DNA from: Branchipolynoe longqiensis
Lineage: Eukaryota > Annelida > Polychaeta > Phyllodocida > Polynoidae
NCBI GenBank assembly: GCA_030323885.1
Contig: CM059198.1
Location: forward strand, 16,530,462 to 16,594,461
Reading direction: 5' to 3'
Length of the DNA: 64,000 nucleotides
Below, piece after piece: positions 34,000-44,598 of this stretch. Each line of letters begins with the position of its first letter. Position 1 is the stretch's first letter. Made by a program: the position numbers and the translations under genes. Under the pieces are notes generated by a model. It saw only the letters and a program-made list of their open reading frames with translations. It did no database searches and was not told the DNA's origin.

Positions 34000-34712
34000 G
34001 TGTGGAAAAGCACCCGACCCACCTGCGCCTTGAGTATAAATAAGGGTGATGTGTTGCTCTCTCCTCACAACTTCTCCAGCATACCACCCAAGAACAACCC
34101 CAGCTCCAATTCAAGTTCTGCTTCAAACCCCCAGTATAGGAGGGGAAGAGGGAAGGGGAGAAAGAGGATGACTGCTACACAACCAGCATCACCAGCATCA
34201 CCAGCAGCAGCACCATCTCCACCATCTCTGATGGTCTCATCTCCTGCTCACCTGGCCACAGAGGAGACTATGGACACGCAGTCACTGTCTCCTTCTTCTC
34301 CACATTCCCATGCGTCGTCTGCAGCCTCCACCTCCTCCGCCTCACACCGTCTGCTAGGAGAAGGAAAAGGCAAAAGGAGGGTGCAGAAGTTTTACTGCAC
34401 TCTGCCTGCAGACGAGGAGGAGGTGCTACTTGACTTTCTGCATGACACCCCAGTCATTTGGATCGTCAAGTTGACAGACTATCGGAGGACCGACAAAAAA
34501 GGCAAGCTGTGGGAGGACCAGGCCCAGAAGATGGGGAGAACCACTGCACATCTACGGGGCTGGTTCAAATCCATGTGGGACAGCAACACCAGGCTGCATA
34601 AAAAGAAGAGCGGTGACGGGGCGCCCAAGTGGACTGAGAGGGAGCAGTGGATACTATACAAGTTTGGCTTCCTGAGCTCAGTCATGCGGCACCGGCCAGA
34701 GCCCTGCAGAAG
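34000..34712 (+). CDS. Harbinger MADF/Myb-like partner protein, exon 1
   Basis: The frame is open from 34,000. The first 120 residues are Ser/Pro/Ala-rich with a basic cluster (RRGRGKGRKR). From about residue 130 a MADF-type DNA-binding domain follows: YCTLPADEEEVLLDFLHDTP, then GKLWEDQAQKMGRTTAHLRG and WILYKFGFLS. In this superfamily the partner brings the transposase to the terminal repeats and into the nucleus. A good splice donor (aagtgtaagta, about 34,708-34,718) ends the exon; the retained frame beyond it is intronic. This part is intact. Confidence 0.8.
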
Positions 34713-35039
34713 TGTAAGTACTATATTTTTTTCATTTGCAGCCATGTGGATATTAATTTCTAATTTGTTTATTTAATTATTTATTTATTTCCTTTAGACC
34801 TCATTGTGGACAAATCATTTTAAATAGTTAGTGGCATTATAACATGCAAGCATGTGTATTTATTTATTATTGCCCTCATTGTGGATAAATTATATATATA
34901 TATATTTACTGGCATTATTGTATGCAATCATGTGGATTAATTTATTATTGCCCTCATTATGTAAAGTGATGTCTTGTATTCATTGTCCTTATGCTGCTTT
35001 ATTATTTTGTCTTGCCGGTGTTGGCCACCATTGACACAG

Positions 35040-35960
35040 TGTGAGGCGATCTGGAGGCTGCAGAGACTGCCTGTGCTGAGCAGGTGATCGGGGTGGAGCC
35101 CCAACAACGACCCTTAGCTGAGGCCTGAGGCAAGGGGAACCAGTCGACGCTGGAAGAGGACCTGCTTGATGTCCTGAAGCAACACCTCGATGCCTTGGGC
35201 TATGTGTTGGAGTCCCTAACCATGGCCCAGAGGACCACCTTCTCAAAATAAGTGCGGGACTGTTTATCCACAATGATGAAGGGGCAGTTCCACCATGCAT
35301 GGGGTGCGATGAACATCATCCTGTCGCAGGTGATGGAGTCAGAGGTGGCGGACGCCGGGACCGTAATCTTGTCCCCCTCCCACCCCCATGACTCAGACCA
35401 TGCGGTCCCCCCCTCTGTGACATCCTGCTACTCCTCTTCGTCTAATACATCCTCTTGCCAGTCGCCGAGCGACGGGTACCAGCCGCACCTGCACCAGTGG
35501 CGACATCAACCACCAGTCGGAACACCCTGGGCATCCTAAAGCGCAGACAACATGAGGCAATACATGCTGCAGCTGCTGCAGCATGTGCCACTGCACCCTG
35601 CCCCGCTGCTGCCGATGCTGCAGGCCCCAACACCGGCAGCATTGAGGTTCCCTGGACACACAATGGGTCCGCCCGCACCGCAGCCTAGTCAGTCAACACG
35701 TCAGCAGCCTGCAGCACATGCAAGTGGCAGCTTGTTAAAATCAGCGTGGGTGCTCAACCAGAGTGGCAGTATGGCAGTGGGAATGACACCGACAGCCACG
35801 GACGGATTCCTGAATCTATCCGGGCTGTCCAGCATATCAAGCGTGTCAAACCTGAACATTGAGCCGCAGGAGCTCTTTGTGTCAGGGGAGCTCGCCACCT
35901 CCCAAAGGGCCAGGGCCAGGACCAGGCCCCAGATAGTGAAAAGTGAACAGAACTGCGTTC
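35040..35960 (+). pseudogene. Harbinger partner protein, C-terminal exon
   Basis: A likely acceptor (ccattgacacag) precedes about 35,040. Open pieces follow with the motifs VRDCLSTMMKGQFHHAWGAM, a Pro/His/Gln-rich stretch, and the conserved end LSGLSSISSVSNLNIEPQEL. The frame is interrupted by stops near 35,251 and 35,540. The same C-terminus appears in copy 2 at 25,489-26,036, so it is a real conserved part of the family. Confidence 0.65.
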
Positions 35961-36215
35961 TCAAACTACATGTGGGACAAAGGGCCAGAACCGCGTTCTC
36001 AAACTACATGCGGGACTGTTTATCCATGATGACAAAGGGCCAGAACCATGTTCTCAAACTACATGCGGGACTGTTTATCCATGATGACAACGGGCCAGAA
36101 CCGCGTTCTCAAAATATGCATGGGACTGTTTATCTATGATGACGAAGGGCCAGAACCACATTCTCAAACTATGTGCGGGACTGTTTATCCATGATGATGA
36201 AGGGCCAGTTCCACC
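35940..36215 (+). repeat. tandem repeat, about 57 bp, in the Harbinger 3' region
   Basis: Four to five copies of ccagaaccgcgttctcaaac then tacatgcgggactgtttatc and catgatgacaaagg follow one another. The unit derives from the coding stretch near 35,240 of the same gene, so part of the ORF has been amplified in tandem. Confidence 0.85.
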
Positions 36216-36542
36216 ATGCGGAATATGATAAACATCATCCTGTCACAGGTGATGAGTCAGAGATGGCGGACAATGGAGGACTACAATAAACATCATCCTG
36301 TCGCAGGTAATGGAGTCGGAGATGGCAGACGACAGCACCATAGTATTGGGGCCGGCACTGTCCCGGGTCTGCCCCCTCCCCTCCTACCCATATGACTCAG
36401 ACCGTGCAGCCCCCCTCTGTGACGTCATGCTACTCCTTCATCGAATGCATCCTCTTGCCCATCACCAAAGGAGGGGTACCAGCCGCACCCGCACCAGTGG
36501 CAACATCAACCACCAGCAGGAACACCCTGGGCCTGCCAAAGC

Positions 36543-37135
36543 CTAGACTACATGCAGCAATACACATATGTGTCGAAGGTTAACATTGAGGCAGAAGAGC
36601 TCTTTGTGCCAGGGAAGCTTGACACCCCCCCAAAGGGCCAGGGCCAGGCCCGTGATAAATGATAAGTGATAAGTGAACAGAACTGACAGTATTTATTGTG
36701 AAGTGGCAGCGCGTTAATGTTAGTGTGGCTCCTCAACTGTGGGCCTCCCAAAGCCTAGACTATATGCAGCAATACACATATGTGTCGAACGTGAACATTG
36801 AGGTGCAGGATCTCTTTGCACCAGGGGAGCTCAACAGCCCCCCGAAGGGCCAGGCCTGTGATAAGTGATAAGTGATAAGTGAACAGAACTGACAGTATTT
36901 ATTGTGATGTAGCAGCGCGTTAACGTTAGTGAGGCTCCTCAACCGTGAACCTCCCAAAGCCTAGACTATATGCAGCAATACACATATGTCTCGAACCTGA
37001 ACATTGAGGCGCAGTAACTCTTCGCGCCAGAGGAACTCAACACCATCCCCCCCACCGAAGGGCCAGGCCCATGATAAGTGATAAGTGATAAGTGATAAGT
37101 GATAAGTGATAAGTGAACAGACTTGACAGTATATA
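36543..37135 (+). repeat. tandem repeat, about 206-213 bp, with (GATAAGT)n
   Basis: Three units start with ctagactatatgcagcaata at 36,543, 36,756 and 36,961. Each contains a copy of the conserved C-terminal coding segment and ends in a short gataagt run that grows from two or three repeats to about six (37,072-37,118). An aataaa signal for the partner gene follows at about 37,294. Confidence 0.85.
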
Positions 37136-37289
37136 TTGTGTGCCTGCCTGTACATATGTATGCGTTTGGTATTCTTTTTTCTGTTTTCATTTGTATGTCC
37201 TTTAGTTCTTACTGTGTCACTGACAGTATTGATTGTGTGCCTGCCTGTACATATGCATATATTTGGTATGTGTGAGGAATCAGTAAAAA

Positions 37290-37770
37290 TGTTTGTAAAT
37301 AAAAAACTATTTGTATTGTAAACAAGATTTTGATATCTGAGTGTATTTCTTAGTAAACATTACCATATCATTATTACAATAAGTAATACATAAGTCCCCC
37401 CCAAATAGAATTGAAATAAATAAGGCCTTTGCCCATATGGCATTATATGAAAACACTTTCCTCCCCCTGCCCCTTAAAACAACTGACATGTCAATTTTGT
37501 CAGTGTTAATTATAGTAATCTTCCCTGTAAAGTATCCCCACCCAAATATATAACTGACATGTAAATTTGTCAGTGTTAAATGGGCCCCTTAAAAATAAAG
37601 TAATAATATCCCCCCAACCAAATTTATAACTGACATGTAAATTTGTCAGTGTCAAATGCCCCCCCCCCCCCTTAAGGACAGTTATATTCCCCCTTTTTCC
37701 CCACTCACAATTATAACTGACAAGTGAATTAAGGTTCGATATCAATAACAGATTGATATCTTTTATTTAA
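37290..37770. terminator. convergent poly(A) signals of the two Harbinger genes
   Basis: A plus-strand aataaa lies at about 37,294-37,303 (tgtaaataaaaaac), after the partner gene. A minus-strand aataaa lies at 37,762-37,767, just before the transposase stop region. The two transcription units therefore end facing each other about 460 bp apart. Confidence 0.5.
37479..37740. repeat. palindrome-bearing repeats between the Harbinger genes
   Basis: Three full and one partial copies of aactgacatgtaaatttgtc lie at about 37,481, 37,551, 37,628 and 37,714. In each full copy CTGACA is followed by its complement TGTCAG, so the unit can form a hairpin. Poly-C runs separate them. Confidence 0.75.
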
Positions 37771-37954
37771 CCGAGATATAATATCTGAACATCTCACATT
37801 TTTGCATATCACACAGTACATTTCAGAAATGGCATTTGTACATATCACATTTATTACATATCACACAGTACATCTGTACATATCACATTTTTGCATATCA
37901 CACTGTACACTTCAGAAATGATGACACAACAGTACAGAAATATCCCAGCCTAAA

Positions 37955-39216
37955 CACTTCATATATTCATATCATATTCTCCTGCCATTCCACTGATCCC
38001 GCTGGTGAGTTGACCCAGTCTTTGAGGACATTTTACTGTTCCTATCCTGCCCTGGAGCCAGTGGTCTGGCCAGGTAATTGTCTTCCTATATCCGGCAGGT
38101 TTCTGCCCTCTCTCCATGCTCCGGGGATGAAATTCTGGTTGACATTCTCTGGACGGTCTAGCTGCTGATTCTGGAGGGTGGGATATCGGATCCTCATCAT
38201 GTTGTGTTGGACCATGCACACTGTGACGATGAGCTTCACGGTGGAGGTGTGGTGCTGCATCATGCTGATTAGAACCTGAAATCGGTTTGCCAGGATGCCG
38301 AACGCATTCTCCATGACTCTCCTAGCTCGGGAAGTCCTGTAGTTGAATATTCCTCATGCCTCATGCACCATACCCCTCCTGCTGTATGGCTTCATCATCG
38401 TCGGGCATAGGCCGAAGGCATCATCACCGATCAGGAAGTATGGAACGGTCCTGTGGCCAGCCACAATAGGCTTGAGTTCCGGGAAACCCATGGTACCATC
38501 TTCAGTGCTGGCTTTCAACTCAGAAGCATTGAACACCTGTGCATCTGATGCAGAGCCCTTACCACCAACATCGGCCCAGATGAACTTTTAGTCTGCATCA
38601 ACGAGTGCAATGAGAACTATGGAGTGGAATCCCTTATAGATGTAGTACAGGGATCCACTCTTTGGGGGACACCGGCCCCGCAGGTATGGGGGAAGTTCCA
38701 GCTCTCCAAGAAGTTGTCGGAGGTGGCACGCCAACCCTCCGGGGTGGTGGGGCAGGTCATCACCTTGTCGATGTACTCTGCAATGATGGCCTTGCACACC
38801 TTTCTCACGATGAGAGATTGGCTGTTGTGTGGCACCCTCCACCCAAACTTCATGGAAGCGTACTTGTTGCCCGATGCTAGGTGACACAGAGTGAGGGCAA
38901 GCTTCAGGCTAGGCTAGAGCGGCTTCCTGTAGGTAGTGTAACTTTTGGTGATCCGCGGACCCACTCTGGCTAGCATCTCGTTGAACATCTGGGGAGGCAT
39001 CCACATGAAGTTGATGAAGGAAGCCATGTCCTCGTTATGGAGTTCCACCAGAAGCTGGTCATACAAGCTAAACTCATGCCGCACCGACAATCGCTTTGGC
39101 CGAGATTTGTTCCTTCTTCTAGCCTCAATATAGCGCAGTACCAACACATCTATTTCATGGTGAACTTTGAGAATGGCCAGTTGGTAGTCCTGCATGACCC
39201 ACTCAGGCACATGCAT
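37955..39216 (-). pseudogene. PIF/Harbinger DDE transposase (DDE_Tnp_4 type)
   Basis: In minus-strand order the N-terminus lies at 38,914-39,216 (FINFMWMPPQMFNEMLARVG). Next is CKAIIAEYIDKVMTCPTTPE and NFPHTCGA near 38,690, then PPKSGSLYYIYKGFHSIVLI with ALVDAD, the second catalytic Asp. DDAFGLCPTMMKPYSRR (about 38,370-38,410) follows, then a stop, and VMENAFGILANRFQVL near 38,270-38,320 with the catalytic Glu. Between NFPHTCGA and PPKSG about 25 nt are missing, which shifts the frame and removes the segment that normally holds the first catalytic Asp. The enzyme is dead. Confidence 0.9.
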
Positions 39217-39819
39217 CAGCTGCGAAGAGCTGACATGTTCTGCTGACAGAAGGACATCGTAGGTCTTTATATACTCGAAGGCAACATATTCACACCACGT
39301 TCACACCACGTTCGACAATGGTCGAAGGACATAACAGACATTATGCGCATGCTAGACATTCGTCAACAACGTCAACTACGTCAACTACATCAGGACATGT
39401 TTGCGAAATGTTTGAGCTATGTCAGGCACGCATCACAGACACGTTTGACCTACGTCATGATACGTTAACCCCACATTTTTTTAGAGCGGGTCATACATTC
39501 CTCCCGCCTGTGCATCACTCTGATGTATGGCAACATTGATCTACCTTAGCCGACGCAGCTCTATCACAGACCTAACATCAGTGTAACATGAGTGTAACAT
39601 CATTCCAATGCAACGGCATCATATCAAGCTACGTCGAATGTTTTGGACATGTCCAAAACCTTGATGCGCGCTGCCGGAGCTCGATGTAACCTGACGTATC
39701 TCAATGTAACTTGATGTTTGCCTAACGTAAGCATGACGTAACCTGTCGTACCTCAACGTAATGACCAAAATTCACCTATATCGGTTCACGTTAGCTCGTT
39801 ACGTCGTAGTGTGACAGGC
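39217..39819. mobile_element. Harbinger subterminal region and right terminus
   Basis: This 600-bp segment has no ORF. It is rich in acgtca/tgacgt-like words and ends in the terminal inverted repeat. The last 65 bp match the MITE at 5523 and the shorter end at 26,750. Confidence 0.75.
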
Positions 39820-40153
39820 ATATTTTACATTGTAACATGAATAATTCATCACAACAAGCGAGCCCACAGCATAACCACGTAACGTATAACTAAGGCGACT
39901 AATGTAGCTAATGCCTGAAGCTGGTAATGGCAGGTAGTTTGATTGTATGTCACAAGTACACTTTTGAGCAGTAACTACAGTAACTAGCATAACCATCATA
40001 GTAACATCACAATTACTTAGTTACTGATCTATTGTTTCAAATCGGAAGTCGCTGTAACACTCATTCGGTTGAGCTCATAGAAGTAACACTCCTTTACAGG
40101 GATTTTCTATAGCTACAGTTGGGTGCTGCGTCAATATAAGGAATGCCAAAAGT

Positions 40154-40468
40154 ATGAGGAAAGTTGGGGCGCCGTCGGAGCATGTTGATGCAGCTCCATC
40201 CACAAGTGCTGCGATGATGGATGGTCCGACATTGAGTCCTAAAAGGAGGAAATTGGATGGGAACTCAGATGTCATTGAAGCTATCAAGAATATGTTTGAT
40301 CTCCAACTTCAACAGATGTCTTCAATATCTCAGAGATTGGAAGTGCAGGCCGCTGCACCCCAGGATGTCCTCAAGACTAGGAATCATTTTACAACACCTG
40401 AGGTTTCGCCTGACATGACAGACATGTCGCAGGGAGTTGCATGTGAGACGGCCGTGGTGCTATCTGTG
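40154..40468 (+). CDS. ORF fragment with NLS-like motif, interrupted by DIRS3
   Basis: An open frame of about 105 codons begins at 40,154. It contains a nuclear-localisation-like run (LSPKRRKLD) and a predicted amphipathic helix (EAIKNMFDLQLQQMSSISQR). It runs without a stop into the B2 repeat of DIRS3 at 40,469. It resembles the start of a gag or ORF1 of another retroelement, or a host exon. No known domain can be named. Confidence 0.45.
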
Positions 40469-40956
40469 ATTCGAGTAAGGGAAGCCGGAGACCGAGTTTG
40501 GAGGAAAAAGGTGATTACAGAGAGGAACGGTACAACGCAGGGAAGTCAGTCGACAGCATCGATGTCGAGGGGAGCCTCCCCGATCGCCGGAAGCTTTCAG
40601 GCTGCCGGAGCCGACCCCTACGGAGTAGTCCTTAAAATAGAGGGTGGGTGGCTGTGGTCAGTTGTGATGTCAATGGCCAAGCAAACCCGAATGGCTAGGT
40701 GCGGGGGGAGGTTTCAGTTGCTGATGTTCGTCAAGCCCACTTGGGGCGTGGTAGGTACCCGGCTCCCCTCACCGAATAAACCACAATTCGGAAATTATGC
40801 ATCGATTCGAGTAAGGGAAGCCGGAGACCGAGTTGGGAGGAACAAGGTTATTTATTACAGAGAGGAACGGTACAACACAGGGAAGTCAGTCGATGGCGTC
40901 GATGTCGAGGGGGGCCTCGGCGATCACCGGAAGCTCTGAGGCCGCCGGAGCTGACC
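40469..40956 (-). repeat. DIRS3 right-end repeats B2, A2, B1
   Basis: B2 (40,469-40,618) and B1 (40,805-40,956) share about 150 bp starting attcgagtaagggaagccgg, with a few differences including a 4-bp indel. Between them lies A2 (40,632-40,800), a direct copy of the A1 repeat at the other end. B1 overlaps the last codons of the recombinase. Confidence 0.9.
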
Positions 40957-41884
40957 CAAAACGCAAGGCTAGAGCTCGGAGGGCCTCAGAGGGGGACAGG
41001 CAGGGGACGTAACTGAACACCGCCGAGGACTCCCACATCCCCTGCACCATTATGGCCGCCAGGTCGGTGCCACTGGATGCGCATGCCGGAGCCGCCTCCT
41101 TCCACAGGCTGTGGAGGGTGACCCTCGACGCCTCTGGGACCCCCGCCTCCGCGAGCACCTCCCTGACCATGGGGGTCAGCAATTGCGGGGTCAAGGGGGC
41201 CCCCATGTGGCAGATGAAAACCGGGGCTTCAGAGGGGGCCGGGACCTGCTGCAGCGCCTGGGACCAGGCCCGGACCATGCATAGCGGGGAGCCGGGCAGG
41301 GCTGGGACAAAGAGGGCGATGGCCTGCGATGGTGACGTGATCATCTTTGATGAGGAGATGGCAACGCGGAGCCCCCTGGGGGATGCGCTGAAGTCCCCGC
41401 ATCGCACCATGTGAGGGCCTCCCCACCCACTGTGGGAGGTGGAGAGGAGGTTTGACTGCCGTATCAGGGTGAAGAAGGCGATGATGACCACCACCCAGGG
41501 AACCACACCGCGGTGTCCCTGGGCGCGGAGGGAGCTGTAGATGTGGCTGATCATCAGGAGGGTGATCGAGGGGGCACATCGGGCCAGGGCCGCGAACAGC
41601 CTCTCCAGGGGGCATCGAAGGGGTCAGGGTCAGGAGCGAGCGCTGGAGAAGTCCTTGGCCACCGAAGAGAGCAACGGAAGGAGGCGGTGGAGATGCGCTA
41701 TGAACTGCCCGACGTCGTAGGGGGACGGCTTCATGTGGTCGAGGTCCCAGTCCAGCATGAACTTGACATACCGCGTGGTGTGCCTCGATCTGTTGCGCCA
41801 TGCCGCCGGCCCCAACGCCGCCTGGTGGAGGGCTATCACATGCGAGTGCGCCCCTTCGTCGAGGTCTGGAAGATTACAGGTCAT
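40891..41884 (-). pseudogene. DIRS3 tyrosine recombinase
   Basis: The N-terminal SAM-like domain is readable at 41,630-41,884 (AAWRNRSRHTTRYVKFMLDW). The catalytic part (40,891-41,554) holds the first Arg in TLIRQSNLLS, the His-box as LHSLWKEAAPACASSG and the nucleophile Tyr in MWESSAVFSYVP. In the His-box the usual HxxR arginine is replaced (HSLW), so the enzyme is probably inactive. A frameshift near 41,590 separates the two parts. The ORF end is duplicated as B2. Confidence 0.85.
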
Positions 41885-41959
41885 GAGTTAACATGTCAGG
41901 GGAGTGGTGAACTTGGATACGGGAAAATGAATTAATTTGACATTGCTCGCAAACATAGT

Positions 41960-43160
41960 CAAGTGCCAGCGGGGATGAGTGTGCTCAACCGAGAGCATCG
42001 GCGAGCAGGAGCTCGGCGACGGGCTTCTGCTTGACCATGATGGTAAAGGACGCCATCGCTGTGGCACGCCCCCAGGGTCGCGTCAGTGGCGTGGCCGGAC
42101 TCGAGGGCAGCGGCGGAGGCCGCGTTGTCCATTTTCACGATGACCTCGATGCCGCTCAAGACTGCGGGTGTGAGTGTCTTAACCGTCAGGACAAGGTTGA
42201 CAGCCTCGTAGGCCTCGCAGAAACAGCTTTAGAGTGAGGCAGGAGTCACACTCGATGGTCCAGGTCAGGCGGACCGGGCGGGTCGGATGTAGGAGGCCTC
42301 GCAGCTGATGAAGTCATTGACATACACCAGGGTGAAGAAGCCCTCGTGCACCATGAGCCAGGATATCGTGGAGGTGACGCGTACACATGCGGGCCCCTGA
42401 GGTCCTGCATCCGAAGGGAAGCACAATATCGACGTAGAGGCGGTCATCGACCATGGTACAGAAGAGCGTCACGGACAGCGTCCACCCGCAGCCATGGAGA
42501 CATCCGTGTTCCAGGAGTAGGCCCCCTGGCCCTTCTCACCAGCCTCCGGCCCAGGGCAGCGACCGAGGCGAGGGTGTAGGCAGAGCGGAAGCCGAGCTAC
42601 TCTCCCCGAGGGATGCCCGCATTGACGCTCCTGCCCAGCGGGTACGACAGGTCGATGATGATCCATCTCTTGTCCGGTGAGGCCTTGGGCCTGGTCATGA
42701 TGGGGCTGCACTGCACCCAGGGCGAGAAGGGGGGACCTCAAAAGGGCCCAAGAAGGCACCCAGGTCGAGCTCCTGCGCCACATATTCAGTGACGAAGTGC
42801 GCGTGGGTGGGGTTCTCCCGGTGGGTGTGGAAGGTAGGCATGGGAGGCCTCGACGCGGAGTAATTGGCCAGGAAGCCAAATTCTAGCTGGTCGACCAGGG
42901 TGCTGTCGGGGTGGTGAGCTAATGCCCTCCTCCAGCTGTCGATTTTTAGACCGGAGGGAAGAGGGACGTGGGTGGGCAAAAAGTTTGGGAGGGCCTCGGC
43001 CCGAGCAGTGACATAGCCTGCTGCGTAGCCGGGGTACCACTGCCAGGCCGAGCCGGATATCACGGGCCATATTGTGTCCAGCGTGTGACTATACTCCCGC
43101 GTGTTGGGCCGCAATGCGGCTCGACCGGGAGTGACTGCTGCAGTGGGCCGTCGATCACGT
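41960..43160 (-). pseudogene. DIRS3 reverse transcriptase and RNase H
   Basis: The RT N-terminus is open at 42,695-43,114 (STLVDQLEFGFLANYSASRP), matching DIRS1. The fingers motif (IIIDLSYPLGRSVNAGI) lies near 42,610-42,665. The catalytic box at 42,313-42,324 reads YVND, again Asn in place of the first Asp, as in DIRS1. An RNase H strand (VIVKMDNAASAAAL) is at about 42,100-42,140. Frameshifts break the rest. The shared Asn may be lineage-specific or parallel decay. Confidence 0.75.
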
Positions 43161-43240
43161 CGGTGACAGGCTCAGAGAGGCCCACTGGACCGACGTGCTG
43201 ACCATCAGGACGCCGTGAGGGCGCAGGCGCCGGGGGAGGG

Positions 43241-43873
43241 CCGGTGTAAAGATTTCAAATTCCCCCCATATTCAAGTTCCCTCCCTCGTTTTAACTTTCC
43301 CTCCCCCCGGGGAACTTGAAAACGTGCGTAAAACTATACCAACCACCCAGCCTCCCCAGGCCCTCTCAGAGGACTGTGGTTGGGCTCCTTAGGCTGCCTT
43401 TTTCCTTCCCCCCACCTCCCCCCTACCCCCCCTGGAAATTGTCTGGAAATTTTTTATTTTCCGTGAAATTTTCAATTTGTTGTGCTTTTTTGAATAATTA
43501 AAAAAATATAGAATCTTTGTGTGAAATTCGTTATTTTCGTGAAATATACATTTTTTTGGTGAATTTTTTATGTGAAATTGTTCGATTAACAACAAATCTT
43601 TTTGGGAAAATTTTGGTGACTACTATTACTATTTTTCATAAATTTTCGATCTTTTTAAAACTTTTACATTTTTGGGGAAATTCTTTATTTTTAAACAATT
43701 TTAAATTCCCAGAGGGGGGAATTTGAAAATAGGGGGAGGAATCTGAAAACTGTTTTTAAGTTCCCCCCCAGGAATCTGAAAACGTTTTTAAGTTCCCCGG
43801 AGGGAAGTTGAAAACGTTTTCAGATTCCCGGGGGGGAACTTGAGAAGGGGGGAAGTTGAAATCGTTACACCGG
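43241..43873. mobile_element. non-autonomous TIR element, 633 bp, inside DIRS3
   Basis: The ends are near-perfect inverted repeats of 27 bp: CCGGTGTAAAGATTTCAA on the left and the complement CCGGTGTAACGATTTCAA on the right, each followed by a pyrimidine run. Subterminal copies of gaaaacgttt and aagttcccc recur in both orientations. The centre is AT-rich (43,430-43,700) in contrast to the GC-rich host element. No ORF is present. The superfamily is not identified and no clear target duplication is seen. Confidence 0.85.
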
Positions 43874-44598
43874 GGTTGGCCGTCCCACAGGGCCGGAGTC
43901 GGTCGACGAGCATCACGTAGGAGCTGGGCTGATTCGGGGAGGGCGCCATGCCCCGCCCTCGCCACAGCCGTGCCGATTTAATTGTTTTCGTTCGGTGGAC
44001 GGACGTGATGTCATCAGGGGGTTCCCCGCGGCTGGTCGCCGCGGGGACCCGCGGCCCTCGCCGAGCAGGGGGGCGGGAGGCGGTAGCCGGCGGGTCGGGA
44101 CCCGGTGGGCGCCGTGACGCCACGGCTGAGGAGATTAGTAACGTTTTTACCGTATGCCGTTTTAATGTCCTGGGATGCGCCGTGATCGTAGACCGTGGCG
44201 GCGTGGGGGAAGTCGCCCCGCCGGCAGCCCCGCCGGCAGCCTAGAAATGTGCCGATGACTTCTTGGCCACTCCTTTCTCCCGGGATCGCTTGGAATAACA
44301 GGACGCCTCAACATGGTTCGTCACTATACGCCGAGCGTTGGCGCAGTAGCTTCAGACGTGCGCCATCTTCTGGCTTCCTGTGCGGTGCGACTCGCCTTTC
44401 GTCGCTTTGTCGCACGATTCTGTGTCGTGGTTCCATGCCGTACATGGGCCGCCCATCGCCGCCTTGTCGTACACACTCCGGGTGTCACGGCCCGCCTTCT
44501 GGGCCTTGGGGGCGTCGGCCGTAGTGCTGTTCGCGGCCGCCGTGGTGTGTCCAGCCATCGCGATGATTTCTATGCGTACGGCCATTAGGGCGGTGGCG

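Larger units (their letters stand above)
33857..39819. mobile_element. PIF/Harbinger DNA transposon, about 6 kb, nearly full length
   Basis: The element contains two genes in tail-to-tail order: a MADF-domain partner on the plus strand and a DDE transposase on the minus strand. The right end (complement gcctgtcacactacgacg, 39,802-39,819) matches the MITE at 5523 and copy 2 at 26,750. The left end (tcacgttgccacg, about 33,857) is a weaker match, 10 of 14 positions. It sits inside the protease start of gypsy copy B. Broken transposase reading frames show it is no longer autonomous. Confidence 0.8.

Noticed and set aside
34000..34712. Domesticated host MADF transcription factor
   Set aside because: A second copy with the same C-terminus, Harbinger termini and an adjacent transposase show it is the transposon's own partner gene.
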